This document shows, piece after piece, positions 35,102 through 48,185 of a DNA stretch of 64,000 bases. Below the pieces are notes generated by a model. It had not been told where the DNA came from. It saw only the letters and a program-made list of their open reading frames with translations, and made no database searches. Source of the DNA: Bigelowiella natans CCMP2755 (lineage: Eukaryota; Cercozoa; Chlorarachniophyceae); NCBI GenBank assembly GCA_000320545.1, contig ADNK01000156.1, positions 1 through 64,000 of the forward strand, written 5' to 3'. Within the stretch, counting starts at the first letter, position 1; every line of letters begins with the position of its first letter. The position numbers were made by a program, and so were the translations under genes.

Positions 35102-36285
35102 AAAGCGAGGCTGGAGTGCGTCAGAAGAAGAAGAAGAAGAAGAAGAAGAAGAAGAAGAAGAAAAATAAAAATAAAAATAAAATAATATAAAATAAACACG
35201 ACAGCCTTCAAATCTATTAAAGAAATAAGGAGATTTTAGTTGTTGTGGGCGTAGATGTTGCATTTTTTGTTCGTTTTTTCTGTGGCACGACGCCATATCA
35301 CAGCCCCCCCCCCCCTCCCTCCCATCCCTCCCTCCTTATCTCTACTTTATTTGTGCATGTATAAGTGTACTCGTATGCGATGAGAGTCCTTGATTGGTCG
35401 ATATCTTTTGACTATCAGCAGATTCTGGGGGACTTTAATTCTTTGATGGCATCAAGCGTTTTCTTTGTTCTTTTTTTTCACAGTTAGATTATTATTAAAT
35501 TCATGAGTTCAGCAAAACGTGCTCTAGTGTCACGTCTTTTTGTCAAGTAGAGCCTGCACGCAAACAACAATCACACGCATGCACTTCGAGTGGAAGCATT
35601 TGAATCGTTATGGCTGCGTGCTTGCGATCTCCGAGTTTTCCATATAGATACATGCGTAGCATCTGCATCTTCATCGCTGTGCATGCTTTTGTTTGCGTGC
35701 ATATCTGGTGACGTCTCGACATAGGCGGGTGTATGTGTTACGTGCTGTGTGTACACCTCTCTCTCTCTCTCTCTCTCTCCCTGTGTGTGTGTGTGTGACT
35801 GTTTGTGTGCATCTGTGCCATGGCCGGCGTAATTGGCAACACAATTTTCACCATGTAACAATGCCTTGACCTTGCTAGCTTGAGCTATGGTCATCGGTAA
35901 ATCAACGTACGTACACCTGCATGTGCTTGTGTTAATTAATTCTTAGTGCTCGATGCGCTGTACATGTGTTGCAGCCGTTTCGATCCGACAATAGGTAGAT
36001 GTACGATCATAGCATGTATAGTAGCGGCCAGGTGCGAACAAAAACAAGCAGTAGCGCTATCAGACATGTACTGCGATGCAATATGATATTTATTGTTACA
36101 ATTCAATCTCGTTGTGCTCGACAGATCGGAGGTGCTGTGTGCGCACCGCAGCAATATGTCTCCAAAAATAATCTGCACATTTCATTCATAAGATAACATA
36201 CCATGTATTTGCAAACGTGGGTAAAATCAATGCTACGTGAGCGTCGCAGGAAACTGACTGGCCATTAATTGTAGCGGTTATGCAT
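35102..36285. other. convergent gap island with (GAA)n
   Basis: (GAA)n lies at 35126-35163 directly after the stop, and (CT)(GT)n at 35759-35796. From about 35500 the texture is the CATG/TAGC/CGTACG-rich type of the other end-to-end gaps. No supported gene. Confidence 0.6.
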
Positions 36286-37205
36286 CTATTCTTGCTTGGG
36301 CTTCATCCGATTCCTCCATCGACGCGCATCCGACTTGGTCTGGTACTCCTTGAATCTTGCAAAATAGCCACGCGTTTTCTGTACAAGACGGACGATATAC
36401 GGGGAACGGAAGAAGAAGAAGAAGAAGAAGAAGAAGAAGAAGAAGAAGGGGGATAAAGCACAGCACACATGTACGCCACCGAGGGAGAAATCATGAGGTT
36501 TGATTTGAGCGGAATCTTTACGGGTGAGTTTGTCGACGACGTTGAGGACGTATCGTCGGGGGATGGGGGAGAAGACCATCGATGAGTTGATGTATGTATG
36601 AGATGTTTACTCATATACTACTACTGCTACTACTACCCTTCTGCCGCGCGTCGCCTTCTGAATCCAATACTTAGGACGTTCGAATTTCACGCCACATCTC
36701 TTTTCGACCCACAGGACCAACTGGATGATGGCGAGGAGGGGGGGGGGGGGGGGGCATACGAAAGCAGTGTGTGTGTTGTGTTGTGTTGTGATGTGTTGTG
36801 CGTACTCCGTCGTTTGTGGACGAATGAATTCGTGGTAAGAGTAGGTGGCGTATTTGCGTGTCGCTCCTCCTCCTCCTCCTCTTCTTCCACAGATATCCTC
36901 GAAAGTAGAGTATAATGTTATTACATCTTCATCCCATTCTTCCTCTGGGAACGGTTCCTGATGATTCAATGGACGACGTGACAACAACAGCAGAGGAGGG
37001 AGCAGGACGAGTACATGCAGATTAGAACGCATACACACAATCACACACACACTAGCGAATTATCTCTACCATATGACTAACCCACTGACTAAATGACTGA
37101 CCTCGTTCAATTTCTGCCTTATCATGTCGGCACTGCGAAATAGGACCTGAATATGTGATAACACAGACACACACACACACACACACGCACGCACGCACAC
37201 AAAAA

Positions 37206-37248
<43 letters not shown>

Positions 37249-37921
37249 AGAGACGCAAAAATGAGGTAGACAGAGGCAAAACACACAACAATGATGAAGA
37301 CAAGCTCTTGCAACATGTTGTCGTGTGTTGTTATTATTGCAGAGGCTGATGAATGTTATCCTCTCCTCCTCCTCCTCCTCCTCCTCCTCCTCCTCCTCCT
37401 TTTGCTGCTGCTACTGCTGCTGCTGCTACTCGTGGTGGTGGTGCTACCTCCATTGGCTCGCATCCGTACTTCACTTCTAATTCCTTCATAATCTTTCCGC
37501 GATTTACATGCAAACACATCAAACAAAAAAACAATGATTGTACGCGGGACAGCGACCATTTGTGTTGTGGTAATTTCGATGTGATGATCGAGGGCGACGC
37601 TCTGGCCCAACCAAAAGACATGAGATGATCATCGTGCACATTGGGATGAGGTTTGTATTCCTCCCCGTTCCAAGGAAAAATGCGAAGAAATGATGGTGGC
37701 CTTCCCTGACCACAGAAAGCCGTTTTTGCTGGAGCATTGCCAGCGCTTCTCCTTTCTACAAAGGCAATAGATCAAACAAACAAAAAACGGAGTCATTTCA
37801 AACAAACACACCCTCCCTTGCAGCGCATCAACCATCGACCGCAAATAGACCAATCAGCAAGAATATCATCATATCATGCGTATAGTTGAGGACTGCCGCG
37901 AAGGTGTGAGATTAGCCTACT

Positions 37922-37952
<31 letters not shown>

Positions 37953-38107
37953 GCTATGACTAGCTGCTGTTCACTACTCGGGGTGGGTCGGCGATTTCTA
38001 AGAACCGATTGAGTAGCATCAGCTTTATATCGAGAGTGTAACGATCAAGTTTCTCCCTGACCATTCGGAAAGGAGCAGGAGGAGGAAATAAATAAATAAA
38101 AAATATG

Positions 38108-38138
<31 letters not shown>

Positions 38139-38200
38139 TTGAGGAGGAGGAGGAGGAGCATAAACAGAACGAGGAGCGCGGTTATATTGATGAACAACAT

Positions 38201-38239
<39 letters not shown>

Positions 38240-38363
38240 ATAAACACGTAGGTCGGCACTCCACAATAAAGATCTACTTCTCAAGAAGAAGATTAGTCCA
38301 CATTGACGTAGTCGTGGCAGTGCTTCTAGAGATGAATCGTTCGTATGTAACATTGATGGTGGG

Positions 38364-38430
<67 letters not shown>

Positions 38431-38706
38431 GAGAGAGAGTGTGTACCTGGATAAGGCAGTATCATCTTCATCCCCCATCTCTCCCCCTGCTGCTCCCTCC
38501 CCCCCCTCGTTACATTCCTCTGAAGACCATGGCTGAGGGGGGGCGCCAAAGCAGTGAGAAGAATAAAGAGGGGAGGGAGAGAAGGGAGGAGAGAGACGTA
38601 TAGATGTGTGAGAATATTGCCTCTGCTGCTGCTGCTGCTGCTGCTGCTTACTACTCTTTTCAGTACTATTCGTAGTACCCTCTGGCAGCATCGTGGGAAG
38701 TTGCAT
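36286..38706 (-). CDS. unrecognised multi-exon gene, partly resolved
   Basis: Well-joined minus exons are 38706-38447, 38325-38278, 38056-37978 and 37755-c.37640. They give MQLPTMLPEGTTNSTEKSS, a Gln run, an acidic Gly-rich stretch, then MWTNLLLEKEKLDRYTLDIK, LMLLNRFLEIADPPRKGEA and LAMLQQKRLSVVREGHHHFF. Further exons, less sure, are 37492-37448 (IMKELEVKYGCEPME), 37146-37102 (VLFRSADMIRQKLNE) and 36957-c.36892 (EPFPEEEWDEDVITLYSTFE). A final exon after 36394 is KTRGYFARFKEYQTKSDARR, then the stop at 36286. The last exons could be a separate small gene starting at ATG 36549. No family is recognised. Confidence 0.45.
36407..38428. repeat. microsatellite-rich introns: GAA, GA, TCC, TAC, TA, CA, GA
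   Basis: (GAA)n 36407-36447, (CA)(GA)n 37168-37248, (TCC)n 37365-37400, (TAC)n 37921-37952, (TA)n 38114-38138, (CA)n 38206-38237 and (GA)n 38369-38428. Confidence 0.95.
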
Positions 38707-39570
38707 TTGTGCCTTGGCCCCTCACGGATAGGATCTTCCATGTCGTCGACGTCGTCGTTTCCCACGCCACGTTGAACGACGATGAGGATGTTAATAAAGA
38801 GGCAAACCACCACCACCACCACCACCACCACCACCATCAGACGAAGATAGCATGCACAAAGTGTGAGTAGTAGTCACAGAGTAGTACAGTTGGAGCTGCT
38901 GCGTTTGTTCTAGTCTTCTACTGCTGCTCTCTGCTGCTGTGTAGTGCTGATTTCATCGTCGTCGTTGATCAACCTTTTTTCAATCTACTACACATTCCTC
39001 CTCCGCCTCCTCCTCTTCTTCTTCTACTACTACTACTACTACTACTACTTCTTCTTCTTCTACTACTACTAGAATTTACCCGTGTTACAGGAGTCACAAA
39101 TTGAATACCCATGATCATCACAAAACCATCCAGGAATGCTCTGGATCTGAGGATGAGGGTTCGTGAGGAGGAGAAGGAAGGGAGGAGGAAAAGGACGAGG
39201 ACGAGGAGAAAGTGTCATCATGATCACCTCCCCATCCCCCCTCCCCCCCCTTCATCTTCCATCCTTCTTTTTGAGGTCGGCTACCTGAAGGTTCGTGAGC
39301 CCGGTGCGACAGGCAATACCTTCTAAGGCCATTTGGCGGTTGCACGTCCATCTGTAGTAGTAGTATCAATATCAATCGATAATAGTAGACGACGTCATCA
39401 TCATCATCATCAGTGATGGGGATTTCACGTTGATCGTAAATTGGAGCCGTAGGAGGATTAGAGAGGGGGGGGGGGGGGGAGGGAGAGGAATAGAAGTCAA
39501 GATGGAATACTCTCTCTGAGGTATAGCTGCTACTGAAATTAAGTTAGGCAACGTTCAAAACAATTAAGTA
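38707..39570. other. gap between two same-strand genes, microsatellite-rich
   Basis: (CCA)n lies at 38809-38836 and (CTT)(CTA)n at 39012-39070. A short open piece on the minus strand (VLPVAPGSRTF, about 39322-39287) is unjoined. This is the only place where neighbouring genes (36286-38706 and 39571-41468) clearly follow each other on one strand, apart from 21361/22335. Confidence 0.4.
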
Positions 39571-41468
39571 CTACTCGATGTTTTCGTAGAGGCGCGGGCC
39601 CCACAGAGGGCAGCCCCCCACCCTGCACTTGAACATCGTAGACTTCACCTCACCGCGATAAGGGGGGCCAGATCCTCTCTACATATCACAGAGCAGAAGT
39701 GTGATTGACCTGCAGCTGATGAACACAGGCAATGCACGGTTGTAATCGCAGCTAATGGCACCTTACTATGTGTGCCTTCACCATCATCACCATCACCCTC
39801 CTCCGTCGTTAGTAGGCCCTTATCCGTGTCCTGCTCGTCGGTGACCTCCCATGGCTCGTTATACAGCACCGGCTGCGGTGGGGGAAGGGGAACAGTAGCA
39901 TAACAAGTTTAAGCAGCGGCAGCAGCAGCAGCAGCAGAAACATATATGTGTGTGGTCGATACTGCTGCTCCTCTCCTCTTCCTTCATTTTCCTCTCTATG
40001 GTGGTGGTGGAAGCTCTCCTCCTCCTCCTCCTACCTACCTACCTTCTGTCCAGGAGCCAGGTATGGCTCCATCTCCTTCCCGCCGTGGGCACGTGCTACC
40101 TTCCTTGGGTCCAGTTTGACTGGAAGAACACAAGGCCGACAATTAAAATATTATGATATGATGATGATGATGATGATGAGGAGGAGGAGGACGATGATGG
40201 GTTTGTAGCACACAGAAGGAAAGAGAAGGAAGAGAGAAAGAGGAGAGAGAGAGGAAGACTATCATGACGACGGAGCATTAAAAGAACGAGCGAGCTACGG
40301 AAGAATTCTTCTATTTGAAGCAAAGTGAAAAAACAAGGAGAATAAGCGGACGTAGACTATTTGCTATCTGTTTGTCTTCCCGGTGAACAAAAATGCAATC
40401 ATCATCACTATCATTATCATCATATTCATTATCATCATGCTTTACAGTTGCAACTGGGTCCTTTAGTAGTTAAATATACTACCAAATATGGGAGTCACGC
40501 CCGGTATGAACATGTCGCCATTGTTGTTATCATCCTCCTCCTGCTGCTCTTGGCCGTTGTTGTAGGTATTATTATTATTATTACCACCATTGTCGCCCAT
40601 GGTCTTGCGCCTCTTCGCAGCACTGCCCCCCTCTTCAGAGGGCTTCCAAGTTGAGTTTTGGTCCGATTCTCTCCCATCAGTAGCAATAGCAGGATTGATA
40701 TCCTCCTCCTCGTCGTCGATCTCCCTTAGTAGCTCACAGTAGTTTTCATCGCCTCCCCACCGCTCTTCAGTCACATTTTTGCCACCATTCGCCCCAATAT
40801 CTAGATCCCCAAAGAGGTCGCTCATTACATTTGTCGCGTTGTTCTTGGTGCTACGGGACCGATCAGCTGCCCCCCCCCCCCGTGGAGGAGGGGATGGCTC
40901 TTTGCTCGAAGAAGTTCGCGAACCTGTCGTTGTCGTCCGAGCAGTCGACCTCAAATGAACCACCTGTGTAAGTGCGCAATATCATATCGACGGGAAAGAT
41001 ACTAGATGAAAAACAATCCTGCGAAGCATTGTAACGCCACTCACTGCCTTGGATACAGGAGCAGAGAGAAGGAAAGGGAAGTTTCGACGATTGGTGGTGG
41101 CTTTTTGCTTGGGATTGTTCAATAATGTACATCATGCTGTGGTCACAAAGAAGATAAAGTGAATATTTTTCGCACTGAATGGTTCGTAGTCTTCGTCAAT
41201 AGCTTTATCTTCGTCGCCGCTGTTGTCGTCGTCGTCTCCCTTTGCTGACTCGAGATCAAGCGTTCGTTCACAAGGAGGAACAGACACATGATGTCAGTCA
41301 AGAGGCAAGATGCACATAAAAGACGTGTAATGCTTTCAACCAACTAAAAAACAGAAGTAACGAAAGTTTCACCTAGGTTCCATCCAAAGTCACCCCCACC
41401 CACAAGAGTCCGGCTGTGGCGCACGGATCGCAGTCGCGTCGCCGTGGCTGGGGAGGTACCAACGCCTC
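39571..41468 (-). CDS. unrecognised acidic nuclear-type protein, 5' end missing
   Basis: Seven minus exons join in phase: 41468-41373, 41244-41176, 40963-40924, 40850-40483, 40119-40043, 39872-39767 and 39674-39571. The chain begins GVGTSPATATRLRSVRHSRT and LVGGGDFGWNLAKG. It then runs through acidic stretches (DDDDNSGDEDKAIDEDYEPF, VMSDLFGDLDIGANGG, REIDDEEEDINPA), a basic nuclear-signal-like AAKRRK and an Asn run. It ends with VKLDPRKVARAHGGKEMEPY, LAPGQKPVLYNEPWEVTDEQ and a Cys-bearing tail, RGEVKSTMFKCRVGGCPLWG. The first exon needs an upstream exon ending in phase 1, not found. No family is recognised. Confidence 0.6.
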
Positions 41469-42331
41469 CTTACAATGAACATTAAGAATGCACACCAGAT
41501 ATCAAACCGATTAACTGCCACGATTGCCAAAAAAGGAAAACGAAGAATACACTCAACAAGCAAGCGGCGTTAAACACAAGCTGGATACGGATAAAAGGAG
41601 GAAAACACAAGCAACCGCTGCTTCGGATTCGGTCCGAAAGATGCCCCAGCGGCGTCCACAGGAACGGCACAACACCAGCAACAACCATCGCGGCCAGAGG
41701 GGTCCCCCTCCCCCTCTTCCCCCTCCTCTCCATCAGTTTGCGAGCATTTCAGTGCTTAGATCACGGTGCTGCTGATCTGAGACTGATCTATCTGTTGCAG
41801 AGGGTCTCCATTCACGCAGGGAGATTGTTGCAGAATTATTGTGAGTTTTCAGTATAAAATATAAGCGTAAAATATCTAAAGAAATGTTGATTTTGTTACT
41901 CCTATAAACCCAAAAAATATTGTTCCAAACAGAGGAATTCTATTTAGTCATATTTTATTCCATGATATATCCATTGAGATAAACAATAACTTGTCCACGT
42001 AACAATTTTTCCGTTCGAGCAACCCCATCCACCCTCCCCCTCCCCACAGCGATCAACCTCCCCGAGCGCAGGATCCAGTTTTTCGAAATCCGGCCTCGAA
42101 GGTTTATGTGCAGATAGATAGTTCCTCTCTTCCCCCTTAAAACACATTGACCATCTCCGCCACCCATTCCTCGCGCAAGTAGAGCGCTCTCAAATTACCC
42201 GATCAAATAGTAGCCTTTCGAATACCCTTGCGAGCAGCATTCCATTCCTGCGACTTCTGTGTTGTTGTTGCCGTTAGCAGGATAATGCTCGTTGATGGAA
42301 TCCCACCCCCCACCCCCCCCGCCTATCTTCC

Positions 42332-42365
<34 letters not shown>

Positions 42366-42609
42366 CGTAGCAGGAGTAGGGTACTTTTTTGCTGTCGTCG
42401 TAACAGATGATCAGCTCTTTTGCTCCACGACATTGCCGCTGTACTATTAAATTCCATGATCGTTATCACACACTATATACCCTGCTCATACAATGTTGCT
42501 AGGAGTGCAAATAGTGGATTGAACGCCGCAGATTGAACGCCGCACACCACCACACGGCGGCCTTCGTGAGAAGAACAGAAGCACACACCTCTTCTTGGTT
42601 TCCCCTGCT
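41469..42609. promoter_or_regulatory. divergent intergenic region, contains unresolved 5' exon and a 14-bp tandem repeat
   Basis: The missing start of the 39571-41468 gene should lie in the left part. A perfect 14-bp direct repeat (GATTGAACGCCGCA) is at 42517-42530 and 42531-42544, about 70 bp before the next start. (GTA)n is at about 42335-42365. Confidence 0.4.
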
Positions 42610-43633
42610 ATGGAGTTAAGAATGGTGGTGTCACATATAACCGCTATGTGCCCAGCCATGGCGTTACTAGTTCTCCTCATGGAAAATTCCTCGTCCTCCT
42701 ATCAATCCGCAGAACGATCTTCTTTATCTCAAACACCACCATCATATTCATTTCGCGCGACGAGGGTGCGAGGCTCCGTTGCTCCCCATCATCCTCATAC
42801 CCGTAATCATGACTACTCGCGCGCCTTCTCGTCAGCTAGCTCATCTCCCTCGCGGCGTCGACAGCGTGCCATCAATTACTACAAAAGCAATCGAAACCCA
42901 CAACGACGTTGTCAGATGTCTCCTCTTCCTCCTCCTCCGGTACCGTGTAGGGGCTTGATTGGAGGTATAGGAGGAGGGATTGTTACGACTACTGCCACAG
43001 CAGCAAAACATACTACTGCTACGAATGAGGAGGACAACAAGCGGGGCGACGAGAGACCTACTCGTCGTGGGAGGAAGATGGAGGTAGTGTTCGGTTATAT
43101 CGGTACCGGGTACATAGGTGTGCAGTTTCAGAATGGTGATAACACGGGTGGGGCGCGCACGGTCAGCGACGATCTTGAAGACTCGCTTTACCAATGGGGA
43201 GGCATCAAGCAGGTTGGGTGGTATATAGCACAGAAGAAGAAGAAAAAGAAGAAGAAGAAGAAGAAGAAGAAGAAGAGTAACAGCAAGCGTTCCGAATCGT
43301 CGTCTCCCTATCGCCCTGCCGCCGCCCCGCCATGATGTGTGAAGAGCCTCAGTCAGCATATTCTATCATTTATTTGCCTCCGTACTTTCATCTCATCAGG
43401 TAAACTACCGGCCATTCAGGATGACCTCAGACAGAGCGTTTAATTACTCCATCAAATGGAACTACGCTTCTCGTACGGATAAAGGCGTGCATGCCACCGC
43501 GAATATCATTGGGTGCGTGCTGCTGAATAGTAGTGAAGAGGAGGAGGAGGAGGAGGAGGTGGAGGAGAGCTACTGGTGGTGGTGGTGGTGGTGATGGTGG
43601 TAATGGTGGTGACGATGGTGCAAGGCGATGAAC

Positions 43634-43689
<56 letters not shown>

Positions 43690-46134
43690 AGTATTGACTG
43701 TGTTCGATTCTGCAAATTGCCTGGACAAGCATATCATCATCGTCACCTTCGTCGTCATCATCATCATCATCATCTTTCCCATCTTCTCCTCGGTTTGTCT
43801 CTTTATTATAATGTACAAGCACGAAACTGCTGGTAGATCCATCAGAGCTAGAGGCTAATGCGGGGGTAGACCTTCAGTGGCTAGTAGCTTGGACGCTTTA
43901 TGCAATGATGATGAGAACATGATATTCTCAAAGATGATTCAATGGAAGAAGCACTTAAATGAAGCAGCAGCCACCATCGATAATAATAATAATAATAATA
44001 ATAATGACAACAACAACAACGATGACACACTGACGCACACAGAGACTATCTATCTGTAAAGTAGATAGCCGTTGCATTGTCCCTCCACACGTTATCATTG
44101 TCTCTGTATTCGGAAGACCGATGATAGTAATCATATTTCTCGTATTATTATTTGCATATAGCACCTGTCACAGTCCTCCATTGATGAGATGAATCAGTAC
44201 TTAAACTCCTCAAGGATCCGCGTATTCGATGCTTATCGAGTAGCGCAGGTGCCTTCTATCACGCAATTGCTGTGTTATGCGCTGAGCGCGTGCTATTCGT
44301 CATTCAGTCCTCGTCACCTGATAGCCTGCTCATTATCTCTTCTTTACTTGTGCTGTATCTTCCTCCTCTTCTTCTTCTTCTTCTTCTTCTACTTCTTCTC
44401 CTGGCTGTTGTTATGCTGTTGTTTTTCTCCTCCTCGCTCTTGTTCCCGGGTGCCCCAGGGCGCGAATGCAAGGAAATGGGCGGAGAGCAGGATGTACCGA
44501 TATCTCATACCGTCCGAGTACATAAATGGTAGCAGTGCGACGTGCGCTGGAGAAGAATCAGAAGAAGAAGAAGAAGAAGAAGAAGAAGAAGATGGAGACG
44601 AAACAGTAGAGAAGAGGAGGGAGAAGAAACAGTAGAGAAGAGGAGGGAGAAGAAGTTGAGCGGGTGCTTTCTGTATCATCGGTGGAGTGGACGGGATACG
44701 TCGTCCATTCGCTCGACTGCATATTGTTTTATCCCCTTGCAAGATAGACGAAAAGATCAATACGACCGAAGGAGAGGGAGTTGCCGAGCAAGTGAGGATG
44801 TTACTTTATACATGTACATGTGTGTGTGTGTGTTATTAGGGGACATTAAAGGCCTCGAGAGAGTCCTGAGCAAGTTCATCGGCACTCACAGATTCTGCAA
44901 CTTTGCAGGTAGGTAGGTAGGTAGGTAGGTAGGTAGGTGGTAGTAGCTCAAGATCATCATCCATATTGGATGATGATGATGGTGATGATGAGAGTATCAT
45001 GTGGGAGGAGGAGGAGGAGGAGGATTGAATACTTGTGGTGACTAATACCTGACAACGATGGACAACATCAATATTACTAACAATTGTGGTTGTTGTTGTT
45101 GTTATTGCTATATGTTGATCCATTTCCCTCAGGTAAAATAGCCAGAGTGGATACAAACAATAAGAAGAGGAAAGACTACACCAAAGCGAAGAACGAGAGA
45201 GAGCAAAAGTTTCTCGATATCGCACATGAGCTGGATGACCCAGAATGGCGAGTCATTCACGCTCAAAAACGCAAAGAGGTACAAATATACAGCTGATGTA
45301 TATATTAATGCTGGCACTTTCATCATCCTGCTCCTCCCCCCCCCCCCCCCCTCCCCCTTCCGTTTCCTCCATCATGTCGCTTAAACGCATCGTCGGCCAT
45401 CGCTGCGTTTGCATAACAATCTGCAATATATGCACCGCCGTTACTATAACATATCCACTGCTAGGCATCAATTCATCAACCTCGATGATGGTTGGTGATG
45501 ATGATAAAAAGCTTTCATTACTTCGCCTCTCTCAGCGTCGTCTTTGATGTGTCCCCCCCCCCCTAACAGCCCCGGTTCTCTAGGACAATACTTGATATAA
45601 GGGTGGAGGCTCGTCGCCTGGCAGAGCAGGACTTCGCTGAAGTTACACTGGTATGCTGCGAATATAGGGACAATTGAAGCAGCACCTGTTACAGTCAATG
45701 CTGTCAATTCATCATAATCACCATCATCACCATCATGAATATCACCATTTCTATAAATACTATCATTATTTTGGTTATTCAAAGCGTGGCTCTCTGTGGA
45801 TGAATTCTCTCCTCTCTCTCTCTCTCTCTTCTAGGTAGGAAGGAGCTTCGTGATGCATCAGATCAGGAAGATCATCGGCGGGGTACCATCACCCCTAGTC
45901 GTGTTAGAGCTGGAGAGAAGGCGTCGGAGAGTAGAGAAGAAGAAGAAGGAGGAGGAGGAGGGGGGAAAGGAGAAAGAGATAACGATGGCCTTGTATATTG
46001 CTGCCTATCTCCGATGTGATTATTAGCACTAGTATCAAAATATAGCGATTACAAAAAGAGTGAAATACTCCTCTCCTCCTCACCCTTACCTATATCTTCT
46101 TCCTACTCCACCATCATCGTCGTCGTCATCATCG

Positions 46135-46165
<31 letters not shown>

Positions 46166-46277
46166 TCACAGGCGATGTCCGTTGTGAGAGGGGACCTGCC
46201 CGAGGAGGTGTTGGATATATCTCTCAAATCTGTCTTTCAAGTAAGGAGAGGATAAAGAGAGAAACTGAAGAATGAGT

Positions 46278-46314
<37 letters not shown>

Positions 46315-47163
46315 GAATAGGTAGGGGAAAGGGGAAAGGGGAAAGGGGGGGGGAGTGGGGGGGAGGATAACGCTACCGAAGTATCTTCGCAGAAGCAAAG
46401 AGATACGACGATTGATTTAGATTTGGTTGATGCTATTGGAGATCATGTTGATTCATGATATCATATCCATCATCACCACACTCTTCATCGTGAATCCTAT
46501 CGTCGCTGCCGTCTTCTTCTTCTTCTTCTTCTTCTTTTCATCATCATCATCATATTCATCACCATCACAGCAAGCAAGCTGGGGAGCGCATACAAATAAC
46601 ACAACAGCAGTAGCAACAAACAACAGTAACAAAATGCTGAAAAACGACGACGTAGGTATATGTTCCGCTTGCACCAGGCGCCATGCTCATCTTGGATTCT
46701 GTGAATCCGCGGTCGGTAGTAGTAGTAGTAGTAGTAGTAGTAGTATGATGATGATGATGATGATGATGATGAGGATGAGGATGAGGAGGTGGAGGAGTAT
46801 AATGAAATTCAATATGATCATGGTTATCAAGTGCACGATGATGATGATATTGATGATGATGATGATAGTCATATGCCGTGATGAACTAATCCATACTTTC
46901 ATGATAGTGAAATTCGCGCCTTCGTCGAGGAGACGAGAAAGACTGAGAAAGATGATGGTGGAGGGGCGAGTGATAGTCAGCAAGCTTCTTCTCAAGGCAG
47001 CATCGCCGCATCTGCTGCTGTTCTACGCACAAAACGAGCGGCAAAGCCTACGGATGGGCGGTGGGACATACAGAAAGACGGTATTACTACTACAATAAAG
47101 AGAGGATGATAGGAGAGGAGAACGAGAAGAAGAAGAAGAAGAAGAAAGGCGAGAAGAACCACG

Positions 47164-47207
<44 letters not shown>

Positions 47208-47445
47208 GGTGTGTGGGAGATATCAACGAGTAATGATACCTACGATACTCGTTCCTTCATCTCCCGCTTTTCTCGTTTTGTACTTCTCCTTCTTCTGTTC
47301 TTCTGCTTTACTGCTGGCAGATCAAGTGGCCAGACGAGCGAGGAATGCTGCAGAAAGCTTCAGAGACTCGATTATCCTCCCCCATGCTGCCGAAATCGCT
47401 ACAAACCCATCGGTTAGTATGAGGGAGGAAGAAAACAAGAATCAT

Positions 47446-47487
<42 letters not shown>

Positions 47488-47829
47488 GAGGAGGAGGAGG
47501 AGGAGGAGGAGAGAAGGATATACACATATACATGTGTTATGTATCATTTGCTCACTCACCGCTTAAACCGCCAACACATCAACCAAATGAGAATGATGAC
47601 AAGTCCTTTTTATGATACGAACGCGTATTGTTGTTGAAAGATCTGGGAGGAATTTGCCAAGGAAGTATCAATGATGAAAGATCGCCACGGAGACTACGAC
47701 CGACTTATGATGAAGCAACGAAAGTTCTCGCTCCTTCTCTCCTCTTCCTCCTCCACCTCCACATCTGCCCTCCTATAAAGCTCGAATCATCACGAATGTC
47801 CTTTCGATTCTCACATATGACATTCACTT

Positions 47830-47883
<54 letters not shown>

Positions 47884-47967
47884 ACACACACACACACACA
47901 CACACACACGCATTCGCAGATGGGAAGCGTACCAGGAAGAGATGTTTCAGATGCGCCGTGATGCTGG

Positions 47968-48002
<35 letters not shown>

Positions 48003-48153
48003 TGTGGTAGAAGAAGATAGGATTATTGTTATCATCTGCGTTCTGCTACAGCACGACCCAAAGACACCAAAATGATGACAGGCATATTCCACATGAAAAC
48101 ATCAGCTGCTCGACGAATTTTCACATTGGAAGCCGAACCTAGTTGCGTTCAAT

Positions 48154-48185
<32 letters not shown>

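Noticed and set aside
37052-37303. Alternative ending of the 36286-38706 gene through the frame GPISQCRHDKAEIERG with a stop at 37052
   Set aside because: Phase-consistent and not excluded, but the competing frame continues smoothly into the 36957 exon. I could not decide and did not list it as a separate gene.
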